Below, piece after piece: positions 20,759 to 32,540 of a stretch of DNA of 64,000 nucleotides. A model generated the notes under the pieces. The model was given only the letters and a program-made list of their open reading frames with translations, ran no database searches and was not told the DNA's origin. The DNA is from Cliona cf. orientalis. Taxonomy: Eukaryota > Porifera > Demospongiae > Clionaida > Clionaidae. Location of the stretch: NCBI GenBank assembly GCA_963930775.1, contig OZ005689.1:14694923-14758922 (forward strand). Reading direction: 5' to 3'. Numbering within the stretch: position 1 is the first letter of the stretch; every line of letters begins with the position of its first letter. The translations under genes were made by a program, and so were the position numbers.

Positions 20759-23700
20759 CTATTCATCAGAAGGTAGCAGTAGCGCAAGCTTTGTAACTGG
20801 ATGAGTACGGATACCAGAGTGAGTCTTCACTGTAGCAACACGAACTAGGTTGTCCTTGCCGGGATACACCTCAATGACTCGACCCAATGGCCATTTAGTT
20901 GGCAGAGCCGAATCTTCACGCAAAATCACCATATCACCAACACGAATATTTCTTGTAGGGCAACGCCATTTAGCAACACGCCCTAGGTGGGTAACATACT
21001 CACTAGACCATCGTTTCCAGAAATGGCGAACCAAGGACTGGCACAATTGCCAGCGTTTAAGCAATGAGAGGGAATTTGCATATACAAAGGATGAATCCGG
21101 AAGGGCTTCAAGGGGTCGCCCGATAAGAAAATGTCCTGGGGTTAGAGCTCCAATTCCATCATCGTCAGCAGGTAATGGTACGAGGGGGCGGCTGTTAAGA
21201 CAAGCTTCAACCTGCACAAGTACTGTAGAAAGCTCTTCATAAGTGAGCCTAATACTGCCGAGCACACGTCTCAAATGAGTCTTCATGCTTTTGACTGCAG
21301 CTTCCCACAGACCACCAAAATGAGGTGCATGTTGTGGGATGAACCTCCACTCGATACTTTGGCCTGAAAGAAAGTCAGCAATGGCATCCTGAGTCTTCTG
21401 TTCTCTTAAGAGTTGGAAAAGCTCTTTGATTTCTCGAGCAGCTCCGACAAAGTTGGTCCCATGATTGCTCCACACAAGAGAAGGTCTGCCTCGACGAGCA
21501 ATGAACCTACGTAGACAAGCAATAAACGCTTCAGAGGTGAGATCAGAAACGAGTTCCAAGTGCACTGCCTTCACGGTGAGAGAAACGAAGACACAAACAT
21601 AGGCTTTGATAATGGTAGGTCGTCGCACATGTCCACGCTTGATCAGAACAGGACCAGCATAATCTATACCAACTTTATCGAACACAGGACCAGGTGTGAT
21701 CCGTTCAATGGGTAGTTGTCCCATCATTTGAGGTTGAGGTCTGGCCGAATTGCGACGACAAGTGATGCATGCCCTGGTAACTGAACGAACGATTCTCCTT
21801 CCTCCAATAATGTGGTACCGACAAACAAGAGATGCAGCAAGTAGTGTAGGACCAGCATGTAATAGCCGAACATGCTCAGTGCGAATGATCAATCTTGTCA
21901 AGGGATGCTTGCCATGAAGGATGATCGGATGTTGTGATTCATAAGAGGACTTTGAAAGCTGCTGCCTACCACCAACCCGAAGCAAACCAGAGGAATCAAT
22001 TAAGGGGCTTAAAGACAGGAGCGGGCTGGATGATTCTAAGGAACTTCGTTCTCTCAGTGCTTGCATTTCTTCTTCAAAATGGGAGCGTTGAACAAGTCGC
22101 AACCAGTAACGTTCAGCCTTGTGGAGCTCTCCAACCGAGAGAGAGGAATCAGGTCGAATCTGAGCATTTTGCTTTCGACAGTTTTCCACAAAACGGAATA
22201 TCCAGGCCGTGACGCGTTTCAGTCTAGTAAAGCTGGAATAGCGATCAAAGGGAATGATAGAGGCTTGTGAGGTCATCACGTGCAAGGATATCTCTCTCTC
22301 TTCTTCAACTGAATCATTCGGTGGGAGTGACAACTGGGTCAGCCAGTTGGTAGGCGACTGCTGGAGCCAGGCTGGTCCATTCCACCAAAGAGTGTGTTGT
22401 AGGAGCTCGGCTGGAAAGAGGCCTCTTGAGGCACAATCAGCAGGATTGTCCACCCCACTCACGTGATGCCATCTGTCCGGAGGGAGAAACTCCATAATTG
22501 TGGAAATTCGATTCCCCACATATGTTTTAAACCGCTTAGGACTTCCATCAAGCCAATTAAGGACAATGGTACTGTCAGTCCATGCATACATTTGAGAGAT
22601 AGGGACATCGAGCACCTTCCCGACATGATGGAGAAGCTCTGCCAAGAGAGAGGCTCCGCACAATTCAAGGCGGGGAATAGTGAGCCGTTTGATGGGAGAG
22701 ACTTTCGTCTTTGCAATCACCAATGAAATTTGAGTACCGATAGTGGTAGTGAGGCGAAGATATACAACAGCAGAATAAGCGAGCTCTGAGGCATCGCAGA
22801 AACCATGTAGCTCCGTCGTGATTACACGGGACTCTCTGTCAAAATAGCAACGCGGAAGATGCTTTTCAGAGAGAAGATGAAGCTCAGAGCGCCACTGAAG
22901 CCACACATCATAGATTGAGGATGGTACAGGATCATCCCAACCGATTCCTTTTTCCCAAACTTGCTGCAGCAATATCTTGGCTTTGATAGTGGAAGGGGAA
23001 AACCATCCAAACACATCATACATCTTAGCAATATCGGACACCAAAGCACGTTTAGTGAGGTTGTCATCAATAAGCGGTGTCGATTTAGCAATAGTCAACC
23101 GAAAGTGATCCATGTTGGCATTCCATTCAACACCCAGCGTCCTTGAATATTCTCCAGATTGAGGCAACATTTGATTCGATTGACTATCTTTCAAATCGGG
23201 AGGGAGATGTTTCAGAACATTTGGTTCACTCGAGTTCCATTTGCGCAGAAGGAAACCTCCTTGCGAGAACAATGACTGCAATTGTTTTTGCAACTCAATA
23301 GCTTCCTGCTCCGAGTCAGCTCCAATAAGACCATCATCCACATAGAAAGATTCTGCAACTATCTTGGCAGCTCGAGGATATTCAATGGCCAAATCAAGTG
23401 CGTTTTGTTGCACAGCCATGTTGGCAGCAAAAGATGAAGCCGACACGCCAAAAGTGACGCGGGTCATTCGATAATCGACCAATATGTCGGTAACACTCCT
23501 TCTCCATACAAAACGGTGGAGATCACGGTCAGACATTGCAAGATTCACAGCTCGATACATTTTACTAACATCAGTGGTCAGAGCCACACGGTGTATTCTG
23601 AATTTCAACAGCACATCCAGGAGAGAAGAGTGAACAGTTGGTCCTACAAGGAGCGTATCATTCAGTGATATACCAGTGCTCGACTTGGCAGAAGCATCAA

Positions 23701-25891
23701 AAACTGCTCGGATTTTAGTTGTAGTACTCTGCTCCTTCCTGACAGCATGCATGGGCAAGTAAAATACTTCTCTGGATGGCTTTTGCAAGTCAGCAACAGG
23801 AACAACCTCTGCATGCCCCAAGTCAAGATATTCCTCTATAACAGTAGAGAACTCTTGAAATTGATTTTTTGCATGCAAGGAACGTTCTAGAGATAGGAAT
23901 CTCCTGACAGCTTGAGATCTCGACTCGCCAATAGACTTTGCTTGAGGATTCTTAGGTAATGGCACAATAAAACTTCCATTTTCAGCACGAGTGTGATTTT
24001 CTTTGAAATGTTGCACGACGGTACGTTCTTGAGGAGAGATATCAGAACCGCTCTTGGGACTTTCCTCCAATTCCCAGAACTTGCAAAGAAGTTCGTCTCC
24101 AGAGGCAACGAGCTGAGAGTGAAAAGATGCAACACCATGATGAGATGAAACACGCATATTGGAGGTGCTTCCAGCCAAAACCCAACCAAATCTGGTTTCA
24201 AAGGCAGCTGGGGAGCCAGAAGGTCCACTCCGCCGGCCGTGCAACAACGCTTCAGCATAGACATCTACTCCCAGAAGGACGTCTATCTTTCCAGGATGGC
24301 CAAAGTCAGGATCAGCCAGCTGTAAGCTGGAAAGGTGTGTCCACTTTGAATCAAAAGGAACTGGTTGGAGAGGCAGGTCACAAGTAACACGTGGAACCAC
24401 AACAGCAGTGACTTGAAGCTTCTCGGTAGGCGAGGAAATAGCTGAGATACTGAATGTGGTGACCGAGTGAAGAGGGGATTGATGCGACAGTCCAGCTATG
24501 CCCGAGATGCTAACTGTCCTTGAGGATCGAGGCAAACAGATGGATTGAGCCAAGCGCTCAGATATAAATGAAGTGGATGAAGCAGAATCAAGAAGACCAC
24601 GCGCTTTCACATTTGATCCATCAGGGGCATGCACAAGGAGTTGACACGTCATTAGAAGAGCATTAGATGCCAAACCAGTGGCTGCATTACTTGAAATGGA
24701 GTGTTGAACGGAGGGTTGAACAGCAACAGGCGTAGACTGCTCATGCTGAGAACTCCCTCTAGCATCAATGTGGATAAGGGTGTGGTGTGGCTTCTGGCAC
24801 TTCCTGCATCGGTTATTGCTGACACACTGTTTGGAAAAATGACCAGGCTTGAGACAGTTCATACACAGATCGTTGTCTCGAATCATCGACACCATCTTGT
24901 CTCGAGGTAGCACCTTGAAACGAGGACAAGCATATAAAGGGTGCTTTTCTGGCTTGCACAGGATGCAACCAAGAACAGATTCAGAGGTGCTCGCAGAAAA
25001 GGATGCGACTGGCTTGTTAGACTGAGGCTTTTTGTTAGGATGTGCATCACTGCGTGGTGTCCTCTTGGTGTCGGAAGTACAAGTCTCGCAAGCTTGAACG
25101 CGTAGATTCAAGAATTCTAGCAACTCATCGTAGTGTGGTACATCAGTGGATTTCTGACTGAATTTCTGCCACTCAAACATCGTGCTTTGATCCAATTTCA
25201 ACTCTATCATGGAGGTAATAAATGATCCTGATGGCTCGTGATCCATGGACTTGAGAGCCCGGAGATGCTGCTGAAGCACATCGTGAAGACGACGCAACTC
25301 CTTCCCATTACCATCTTTCAAAGGGGGAACTTCACAAATCTTGCGTACATGTGTCTGATGGATCAGACGAGGACGATTATATCTCGACTCCAGACATTTC
25401 ACAGCTTCAGCATAATGCTCGCCTGAACGGGATAGACCCTCAATAGCACTCTTTGCGGATCCATCTTTCAAGGAATGCTGCAAGTACACAAGCTTTTGGG
25501 TGTCAGAGATATCACAACGACCATGAATTGCCACACAAAATTGCTCCCAGAATGATTGCCAATGGAGAATATCACCATCAAATGTGGGAACCTCAAGCTT
25601 GGGAAGCCTGACACCTTTCACCTCAGGAGCTGAGACTGCTTCAGATGTGCATTTTGGATTGTATAACCATCTGTTGACTTTCAGGGACATGTCGAATATA
25701 CTCTTGTCAAGCGTTGTGATTGTCGTGTGCAACTCATCTGACACATCTCGAGTACACTGAGCAGTGACCTCATGACGAATGTGTCCCAACTCCTGTTTAA
25801 AATCTGATAGCTGCTCCTGATATGCATGAATTAAATGAGCTTCCTTGGGATCACCAGAGAGAGAGAGTCGATTGCAGAGTTGGTTGAACAA
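20759..25891 (-). CDS. BEL/Pao gag-pol polyprotein (main frame)
   Basis: A 1710-codon frame. Visible domains, by residue: gag-associated segment near 95-125 (PTFDGDILHWQSFWEQF); CCHC zinc knuckles near 340-375 (CMNCLKPGHFSKQC); aspartic protease near 430-445 (LLDSASSTSFI); reverse transcriptase about 720-880 with the YVDD box; RNase H about 1030-1120 (GFCDASELAYSAV); integrase zinc region near 1340; integrase core 1400-1540; then the conserved C-terminal extension. The first integrase Asp (GIDYAGP) and the Glu (GGLWEAAVKS) are present. The second Asp is Asn in SNHGTNF (AAT at 21464-21466), so integration activity is probably lost. The upstream gag start lies in a different frame. Confidence 0.93.
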   Translation of the reverse strand: MFNQLCNRLSLSGDPKEAHLIHAYQEQLSDFKQELGHIRHEVTAQCTRDVSDELHTTITTLDKSIFDMSLKVNRWLYNPKCTSEAVSAPEVKGVRLPKLEVPTFDGDILHWQSFWEQFCVAIHGRCDISDTQKLVYLQHSLKDGSAKSAIEGLSRSGEHYAEAVKCLESRYNRPRLIHQTHVRKICEVPPLKDGNGKELRRLHDVLQQHLRALKSMDHEPSGSFITSMIELKLDQSTMFEWQKFSQKSTDVPHYDELLEFLNLRVQACETCTSDTKRTPRSDAHPNKKPQSNKPVASFSASTSESVLGCILCKPEKHPLYACPRFKVLPRDKMVSMIRDNDLCMNCLKPGHFSKQCVSNNRCRKCQKPHHTLIHIDARGSSQHEQSTPVAVQPSVQHSISSNAATGLASNALLMTCQLLVHAPDGSNVKARGLLDSASSTSFISERLAQSICLPRSSRTVSISGIAGLSHQSPLHSVTTFSISAISSPTEKLQVTAVVVPRVTCDLPLQPVPFDSKWTHLSSLQLADPDFGHPGKIDVLLGVDVYAEALLHGRRSGPSGSPAAFETRFGWVLAGSTSNMRVSSHHGVASFHSQLVASGDELLCKFWELEESPKSGSDISPQERTVVQHFKENHTRAENGSFIVPLPKNPQAKSIGESRSQAVRRFLSLERSLHAKNQFQEFSTVIEEYLDLGHAEVVPVADLQKPSREVFYLPMHAVRKEQSTTTKIRAVFDASAKSSTGISLNDTLLVGPTVHSSLLDVLLKFRIHRVALTTDVSKMYRAVNLAMSDRDLHRFVWRRSVTDILVDYRMTRVTFGVSASSFAANMAVQQNALDLAIEYPRAAKIVAESFYVDDGLIGADSEQEAIELQKQLQSLFSQGGFLLRKWNSSEPNVLKHLPPDLKDSQSNQMLPQSGEYSRTLGVEWNANMDHFRLTIAKSTPLIDDNLTKRALVSDIAKMYDVFGWFSPSTIKAKILLQQVWEKGIGWDDPVPSSIYDVWLQWRSELHLLSEKHLPRCYFDRESRVITTELHGFCDASELAYSAVVYLRLTTTIGTQISLVIAKTKVSPIKRLTIPRLELCGASLLAELLHHVGKVLDVPISQMYAWTDSTIVLNWLDGSPKRFKTYVGNRISTIMEFLPPDRWHHVSGVDNPADCASRGLFPAELLQHTLWWNGPAWLQQSPTNWLTQLSLPPNDSVEEEREISLHVMTSQASIIPFDRYSSFTRLKRVTAWIFRFVENCRKQNAQIRPDSSLSVGELHKAERYWLRLVQRSHFEEEMQALRERSSLESSSPLLSLSPLIDSSGLLRVGGRQQLSKSSYESQHPIILHGKHPLTRLIIRTEHVRLLHAGPTLLAASLVCRYHIIGGRRIVRSVTRACITCRRNSARPQPQMMGQLPIERITPGPVFDKVGIDYAGPVLIKRGHVRRPTIIKAYVCVFVSLTVKAVHLELVSDLTSEAFIACLRRFIARRGRPSLVWSNHGTNFVGAAREIKELFQLLREQKTQDAIADFLSGQSIEWRFIPQHAPHFGGLWEAAVKSMKTHLRRVLGSIRLTYEELSTVLVQVEACLNSRPLVPLPADDDGIGALTPGHFLIGRPLEALPDSSFVYANSLSLLKRWQLCQSLVRHFWKRWSSEYVTHLGRVAKWRCPTRNIRVGDMVILREDSALPTKWPLGRVIEVYPGKDNLVRVATVKTHSGIRTHPVTKLALLLPSDE

Positions 25892-26277
25892 ATCCTCGTC
25901 TTCAACTGCGACAAACGGCTAACTGCAATACTTCGGGTCCCAGATTCAGATGCTGATGAACACATTTGCAGCAAGTACTCGATGCGAGATGCGAGAGAGG
26001 CCACCTCATCATCGTGAGCATCAAGTATCTCCTGCTCCTTGGTTAACCCCTCCTCGTCACCTTCTGCTATCGCATCGATTACTGCAAGATGGTGAGCTTT
26101 GAAGTCGGAGTCAAGTGTATCCAATTTCGTCGACATCCGCTGGGCAAGGCTTGGTGTGGTTGGTGCATCGACTTTAGATTCAAGCTCACGGAGTCGAGTA
26201 GCAAGGCGGGTGACAGAGGCACGTACAACGCCTCTCCTTCTGAGAGTAGCGAGTGAGGGTGCTTCAGTAGCATTCAT
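25831..26277 (-). CDS. BEL gag N-terminal frame, out of phase with pol
   Basis: A 148-codon frame starting at ATG 26277, just inside the 5' LTR. It is rich in Glu, Ala and Leu and looks like a helical gag N-terminus. It overlaps the main frame by about 60 bp in another phase. Since BEL elements usually encode a single polyprotein, an indel near 25900-25930 or a frameshift site is implied. I favour decay. Confidence 0.7.
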   Translation of the reverse strand: MNATEAPSLATLRRRGVVRASVTRLATRLRELESKVDAPTTPSLAQRMSTKLDTLDSDFKAHHLAVIDAIAEGDEEGLTKEQEILDAHDDEVASLASRIEYLLQMCSSASESGTRSIAVSRLSQLKTRICSTNSAIDSLSLVIPRKLI

Positions 26278-26327
26278 TGTCGACAGGCGACCTTGGAGAT
26301 TGAAGAGGAAATGGACGTCCTATAGAA

Positions 26328-26513
26328 TGAACAGCACATGCTTATATAGTCAGCAAAGGAGCCCTAGCGGCACATAGAAAGAAAATGCTTAACAGGTGAA
26401 CAGGAGGACCAGACAAATCAGCTATACACAAATTAATTAGAACACACACAATCATGAGACCAGCTATTCAATGCAAATGAACTACCATAAACAGTCAAGA
26501 GACGAGTCCAACA
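26328..26513 (-). repeat. BEL 5' LTR
   Basis: 186-bp mate of 20531-20717, next to the gag start on the - strand. Confidence 0.85.
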
Positions 26514-28020
26514 GTGGTAAAAGGTCGTCAATAGAATGCGTATACATCGATGCTGGCATCAGAAATTATGGAGATGGACAGTGTTCTATCCAGAACTTTT
26601 TTTATAGAGCGGGGGGAAGGGTATACTAAGATTCTTACTTTTAACTGTTATTACAAATCAAATAGAAGTAGTTAAAATCATACTGTCTGCAGCTTGCAGC
26701 ATGCAGTGAGGACTCAGGAGCAGCTCATGTGTAGTGGGCAGCTTGTGGTTGTGTACTTGTACTGCACACTTAGCACTGTCTAGCAAATGCTCTATGTACT
26801 CCAGTACTATTGCAAAAGCTTGTATGCAGGATCATGACATTAGAGCCCCACCCCTTTTTGCGTTCTATAGCACGGCGGGGTGCTGCTCAACTGTGCTTTA
26901 GAGAGAACATTGATGGAGTCTAAGACCGACTATAGTGACAATTTTCAATGCTTCAATCACAGAGAAGAACTCGACAGCACAGTACACCTTCTGAACTTCA
27001 GGTTGGTCACATCATGGCTCTCACGGGTTAGCCCCTACACAATTATGTGTGTAATATATAGCGCAAGGCTAGCTTTATTAACCCTCGGTGCATGCGCAAG
27101 GATTACGGTAGTCATTCTGTGTGTCTGTCTATCTGTCTGTCTGTTACCACACTTACTGCTACATACCTCACATATGAAGAAGTTGGGGGTCATTTTTTGG
27201 TTTGTCGTACAAGGTAGCACCCTCTCACACTGAATGTAGGTATAGGAAAAATGTATTGGAAAGATCTATTTAGTTCAATATCTTCTTTCAAAACAACTTT
27301 AGGGCTTTTTGTACCCCAGAGCAGTCTTGGTGAGCTTGTCTACTCAAAGTAGATACTAAATAAAGCGGGATATCTTCCCTGCCTTACCTGCCATTTTGCA
27401 CAATGCACGGCGCCAGATTTGTATTACCAAGTATAGGGGAATGAGGAGGCGTGGTCATTCTATGCCATTTATATTAGAATGCGTGCACATACAGCGATTT
27501 TGTACCCCAGAGCGCTGTTCTATTAGGAGTGTAGATCAAGTCTGAACAACTTTCAGACGTAGCTGTAGAGTAGTCTACTCGCCAATTTGCCAAGAGGTTT
27601 TGGGCATAATACTCCATAGCTTTGTATAGACCACAGTGTCAGCTAGCTCAAGAGACTTCATTAACACCTAGCGCCCTCAAAGTGTGCTGATATTTAACAC
27701 CAGATAACGCTAGCTACTGAGATGTCCCAAATTGTACAGAAACTTCCTGATATGTTTGCGAGTCCAAATTGCGATGTTATAAAATGGTTCCTTATGGCAT
27801 TCCAAACTCATGATTTGTGTGAATTTCGTAGAGAACGCTTTGTTTGCTAGTTTTGGAGTCATTTGCTGATTCTAAGCTTATTGACTTCTCCAATCCCGGC
27901 CAGCTAACTTTTCGTATAAATAGAATGCTGGGTGTGTCGCGCTATATATATGCGAGAGTTACGGAGGCGGGGTCAGGGGACATATGGATGAAGTTGGCAA
28001 TAAACGGCATGCAGCATCAT
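26514..28020. other. NLR intron 2 sequence, no gene recognised
   Basis: Part of it (26880-27060, gagaacattgatgg..tctaagaccgac) resembles 50580-50700, so it belongs to a dispersed repeat. It contains CTGT-type runs near 27117. No supported exon. Confidence 0.5.
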
Positions 28021-28100
28021 TGAGCCGGGTTGGCTGAGTGGACTAGGGCTAGTGCTGGGGGAGCAGTGGTCATGGGTTCGAATCCCACTTGTTCTTTGGA
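28021..28100 (+). repeat. tRNA-derived SINE-like head (A and B boxes)
   Basis: TGGCTGAGTGG fits a polymerase III A box. GGTTCGAATCC, about 40 bases later, fits a B box. The sequences where a tRNA acceptor stem should pair do not match, so I read it as a tRNA-related SINE promoter rather than a functional tRNA gene. Confidence 0.45.
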
Positions 28101-28192
28101 TTTTTCTTTCACTTTCGAAAATTTTCTATGCTTCTTGGCGGGCTAGTTTGCCGGTACTCGAAGCGCTAAATTTTATACACAGCCTGATAATA

Positions 28193-30046
28193 TGTGACCC
28201 GCTATGGAAAAACCGACCACTCGCGCTAAAATATGATTTTGCAGTAGAGGGTTCGATACTCGACTCAACGTTATTTTTTCGATTTTTTTTTTCTTTGGAT
28301 ATTCTGAAAGTATAGTCCTTTGCCCATCCATTTATAAAATTTCAGCGCGATCTGAGCTTGTTTAGTGTGTGTAGCGCTCGAAAGAAAGAATGGCATTCAG
28401 TTTTAGCTAGCTACATGAACGGACCTACAGTGTTATCGATCTACAAGTCGCAGTCGATCACCATGACGATACCCACGCTTAGCGAGCTAGCATAGAACAG
28501 TAAGTCAGTGGCCGACTCGAGGCTCTTGTCTTGCTTTCGATCCTACACAGAGCAGCTGCTCACCCTCGTCTCCACGATCGACGGCACCAGAAGTCAATCA
28601 AGAAGACAGTCCCACCCACCCACCCACCCCACCCACTAATCATACAATACACTGTCATAATGTGAATTGTTTACTAAAATCAATGTCAATGCCTAACTAT
28701 CTATGTAGACCAGCAGAGCTCAACAGCAGCAGCCCAGTCCTGCCTGAGGAAGCCCATAGCCTTGAGCACAACACTGTCTTGAGCTGTCTGAAGACTCAGA
28801 GAATCTAAGAGGGAGGGGGGCGGGGAGAAGAGAGAAAGAGATAGATAGAACGGGGGGAGGGGGGGGAACAGACAGACAGAGAGAGAGAGAGAGAGTTAGA
28901 GAGAAAGAGAGAAGAGAGAGGAGGTAAATTACATGGACATACACGTACATTTGCGGATAATTTGACATGCATGTTACTTGTATAGTTATGGATGAGGATG
29001 AAGAAACTAGTACCTGTGCAGCAAACTTCATAAACAGCTACTGAGAAGACCTTGTCAATGTATCAGTTTCAGAATCACTGTTGAGTCAACAGCCACTATC
29101 CTCGTTGACATCCACACAAACCCCAGCTCAAATGTGCCAGCTTGGATACATACCTGTCCCACCGTATACGATCTCATGCAAGACTAGTCGACTCTCCTTC
29201 CTCATGTTTGTCGCCGGCTTTAAGCCCTTCTCTCCTTCCCCCTCCCTCCAATTTCTATAAGTACATCGTACATGTACATGCACACACACACTCTTCAACA
29301 TGCACGTAAACTCTCCCTGTTTACTGTACATGTACCTTAGCTTTCCAAATCTTAAACAATGAGCAGACTCATCCTCACAGTGAGAGCATCACATCCAGTC
29401 AGTTGATAGACTCACAGCGCAGTACAGAGCCTTCATTTTCTACAACAAAGGTATAAAAGCTTATCACAACCTGCACAGCGTAGTACTGTAACAGAGCCTT
29501 CATTTTCTACAACAAAGGTAAACTGAGCTTTTCACAAACGTAGCTCATACCAAACAGCGCACACAGCTAGCTAGTAAATTCATAGCTACGAATGGCTATC
29601 TCATGTGTCAGACTCCTTCATACTTTGCCAGAAGTACTTCATGTTAAATCACACCCAGGGGTGTTTATTACATGCAGCCTTAGCTATAAAAACAATCATA
29701 GGCAACTTACGAAGTGTAGAGTCCATTGCTTCTCTCGATATCTTCTCCCTAAGACCAGGACTGCTGTACTGGTGCTCTCTCTGTGGCCATCTTCATTATG
29801 GCACTATATAACAGCGTGGTGTAATACGGAGCTATGTACGTACAAAACGCTCGGTTTCTTGAAAAATTGTGAAGTGAGGCACGGGTGACCCATGTACAAA
29901 TTTTTGGCCATAACTCGGCTTAGAAAGCTCTTTAGAGCATGGCTCTTTGACCGTTGAACTCTACATTAAATTCTGCGTCAATGTATACCCAAAACGTGAT
30001 TTTCATGAAAAATCACGAGTGGTCGGTTTTTCCATAGCGGGTCACA
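28193..30046. mobile_element. About 1.9-kb inverted-repeat element, TGTGACC family, copy 2
   Basis: Ends TGTGACCCGCTATGGAAAAA and the exact inverse, flanked by TA on both sides (aaTA|TGTGACC and GGTCACA|TAta). It is the better-preserved mate of 18354-20340, in the same orientation and 9.8 kb away in the same intron. Internal exon-like blocks on - are shared with copy 1. Confidence 0.82.
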
Positions 30047-30289
30047 TATAATATTTATACGATCATCTTTATAGCTACCTGCATAGTATTTATCATTACT
30101 ATAAATCTGACAGCGCCGACGGTTTGGCACCAATGGTGTTCATTTATCCACGGCATTATGTAAGCCAAGAGAACATGTGAAGTTCAGCCAGCAGTACTTG
30201 CCAGAGAAAGTAGCACTCGGCTTGTAATATATTTGCTGGATACACGCATAAGTCCCTCATGAAAAGTATTACACTGTGCTACTATACTG

Positions 30290-31090
30290 TATGCCACCCA
30301 TTATCAATCTCAGCACATCGACAAGCTGTGCATGCTCTGTATTGAATACTATTGGGGCGTGCGGCTTGAGCCGGTTGACTCGGACGTGACCTTCACCTGC
30401 CATGTGTTAGACTGAATAGGGAAATCCCCCAGAGTACGAGCTAGCCAAAGAAAGCAAACCGAGAGAATTGCCATAATTATCCATGTATCATCAATAGTCC
30501 ATGATCTCTTCTACACTAGGTTCGAATTTGGGTACCAACAACCTTTCATTCGAGCTAAACATTTTGAAACAGTCTTCACAGCAATTATATGTACATCATA
30601 AGTTTCGTCATAGATTTTCATCATAGAATTCGTCACAAATTCATCATAGGTTGGCCGAATTTTTTTTATTGATTGGGACTCGGGATGTAATGAAAAACTT
30701 ACTACATCCCTCATCCCTCATTACACTGCGCTACTGTATGCCACCATTTTCGACTTCGGACACATTGACAAACTGCGCATGCTCTATACTGCATAATATT
30801 GGGGCATGCAGCTTGAGCCAGTTAATCTGGATGTGACCACCTGCCATGTGCTAGACTGAATAGGGAAATCCCCCGAGTGCAAGCTTGCCAAAGAAAGTGA
30901 ACTGCCATGTACCATTGATCGTCCATGATCTCTTCTATGCTAGGTTCGAATTCTGGGTCCCAACAACCTTTCATGCGAGCTAAACATTTTCACAGCAATT
31001 ACATCATAAATTTCATCATAATTTTATCATAGGTTGGCCGAAGTTTTTTTTTTTTTGTTAATTGGGACTCGGGATGTAAATTATAGTCAT
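30290..31090. repeat. Dispersed repeat family, two adjacent copies
   Basis: Two copies (about 30290-30680 and 30720-31090) share tagactgaatagggaaatcc, tcttctacactaggttcgaa and tgattgggactcggga. Further copies are at 32540-33560 (interrupted by 32718-33388) and 51000-51350. No coding content. Confidence 0.7.
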
Positions 31091-31094
31091 TCAC

Positions 31095-31188
31095 TGGGGA
31101 CCAAGGAATTATGGCAGTAAACGAACCGATCCCGAGGATGAGGTTTGTTTACATTGCCATAATTCCTTGGCAACCAGTGAATCACTAA
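31095..31188. repeat. Small palindromic element
   Basis: ATTCACTGGGGACCAAGGAA and its near-complement TTCCTTGGCAACCAGTGAAT face each other across about 50 bases; the stems extend through the aattatggca region. Confidence 0.75.
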
Positions 31189-31193
31189 TAATA

Positions 31194-31853
31194 TGTGACC
31201 GGATTTGGGAAAACCCTCCGTATGGGATCCGCGCACGATTCACGCAATGCGCGTTTTTAGTAGCTCAGGTCGAAATTTGTCAAAGTCCAGATTTTGTTAT
31301 ATACATGTCGAACAACCCTTCTTTTAACTGTTGCCGTCTTCTACGGAGGCTAGTCGTGCTATACGAAGGCGAAATAAGCCTTCAGTTTGACCCGGCACAG
31401 CCGCCGTACACGGAGCCCGTTGCTATGGGCGGTAATTAGAATTCTCTACCTAGATACAGCTAGATTCATCGATCTACTGTACGTTCGCTCACCTTTTTAG
31501 CTTCTTGGCATCTAAGAACAATCGACTATCGTTGTCAACAACGAAATTCAACTCTTGCTTGATCTTTACGTTCATTTCGAATGGCTCCGCCCAGGTCCAT
31601 TTAATTGATTTCCAGGTCACGCATAGTATGTGGAAACGCCATACGCGTGCATAGCAACGCCTTTAGACAGTAATTTCTCGATTATTGGGGGTGTGGCACG
31701 ATCACAAACAAAGCGCTGTATCTCCACAACCAAACATACGATCAGCCTAAGACTTGAACGCGGATTAGCTCTATGGTAGAGCTTATCAACCATGCATCAA
31801 ACTCAAGTTTCTGAAAAAATCCCATACGGAGGGTTTTCCCAAATCCGGTCACA
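31194..31853. mobile_element. 660-bp TIR element, TGTGACC family, copy 1
   Basis: Ends TGTGACCGGATTTGGGAAAA and the exact inverse, flanked by TA. The arms go on through CCCTCCGTATGGGATC. Nearly identical to 32718-33388. It lacks any transposase frame. Confidence 0.88.
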
Positions 31854-32540
31854 TATATTTACTACTGATCGTCTAGGTTACGCATTCAGTACCTAGAAAC
31901 AAACTAACCAAAATTTAAAAGTAGAAATGAAGTAGCTAGCCAGTAAAACTTGTAGTCCGTCACTGGACACTATCAAGCTCAACCTATAGACAGCTATACA
32001 CTATTCCAGAGTAGCATAGTACCTTACACAGGTCAACTTTAGTTCGGGTTCTCATTATTTGTTTAATAGTCATAGTATCCATGTATACAGCTACTATAAC
32101 TCATCACAAAACAGACAGATCTCTCTATAGGAGGTGTGCACTAGTTAGAGATAGCTCCTCCCACTTTGTTTACACAAGGAAATATTTGTGGTGGTGTCAA
32201 TGTCTGTTCTATGTCTGCTATTGTAATGTGTTCTCCTACGTATGTGTATGCATTCAACCTACGCTCAAGCAACAGTACAATTTCTCAAGTTCAACTGCTG
32301 AGTTGTTTCCAAGTGCATTTTACACTTGCTCGGTTGCTATGCAAGATCTCTACTGTGATTGGCTCAAGTGCCCCCTTGGGGGAAGTATGATATCATCATA
32401 TCGAACGTATTGCCCTATGGGAAGTATGATATGGAATATTATTATTCCTGCTTATTACCTAGGAAACAAGGCTCAGTAGTAAATATTGAAAAACTTAGAC
32501 TACATCCCTTGTCCCTCAAAATTAATACACCTACTGTGCA
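31854..32540. other. No gene recognised
   Basis: NLR intron 2. Short frames only; the 132-codon frame at 32081 has no recognisable motif and no splice context. Confidence 0.5.

Larger units (their letters stand above)
20531..26513 (-). mobile_element. BEL/Pao LTR retrotransposon, - strand, in NLR intron 2
   Basis: Two short LTRs (20531-20717 and 26328-26513, TG..CA when read on the - strand) bound a gag-pol coding region in the order gag, zinc knuckles, protease, reverse transcriptase, RNase H, integrase. That order and the sequence motifs are diagnostic of BEL/Pao. The 5-bp flanks differ (caaaa and gtggt), so no target duplication is visible. The copy carries a frame break in gag and a changed integrase catalytic residue. 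It lies antisense to the NLR gene. Confidence 0.92.

Noticed and set aside
28021-28100. Functional tRNA gene
   Set aside because: A and B boxes are present, but the acceptor stem does not pair; better read as a SINE head.
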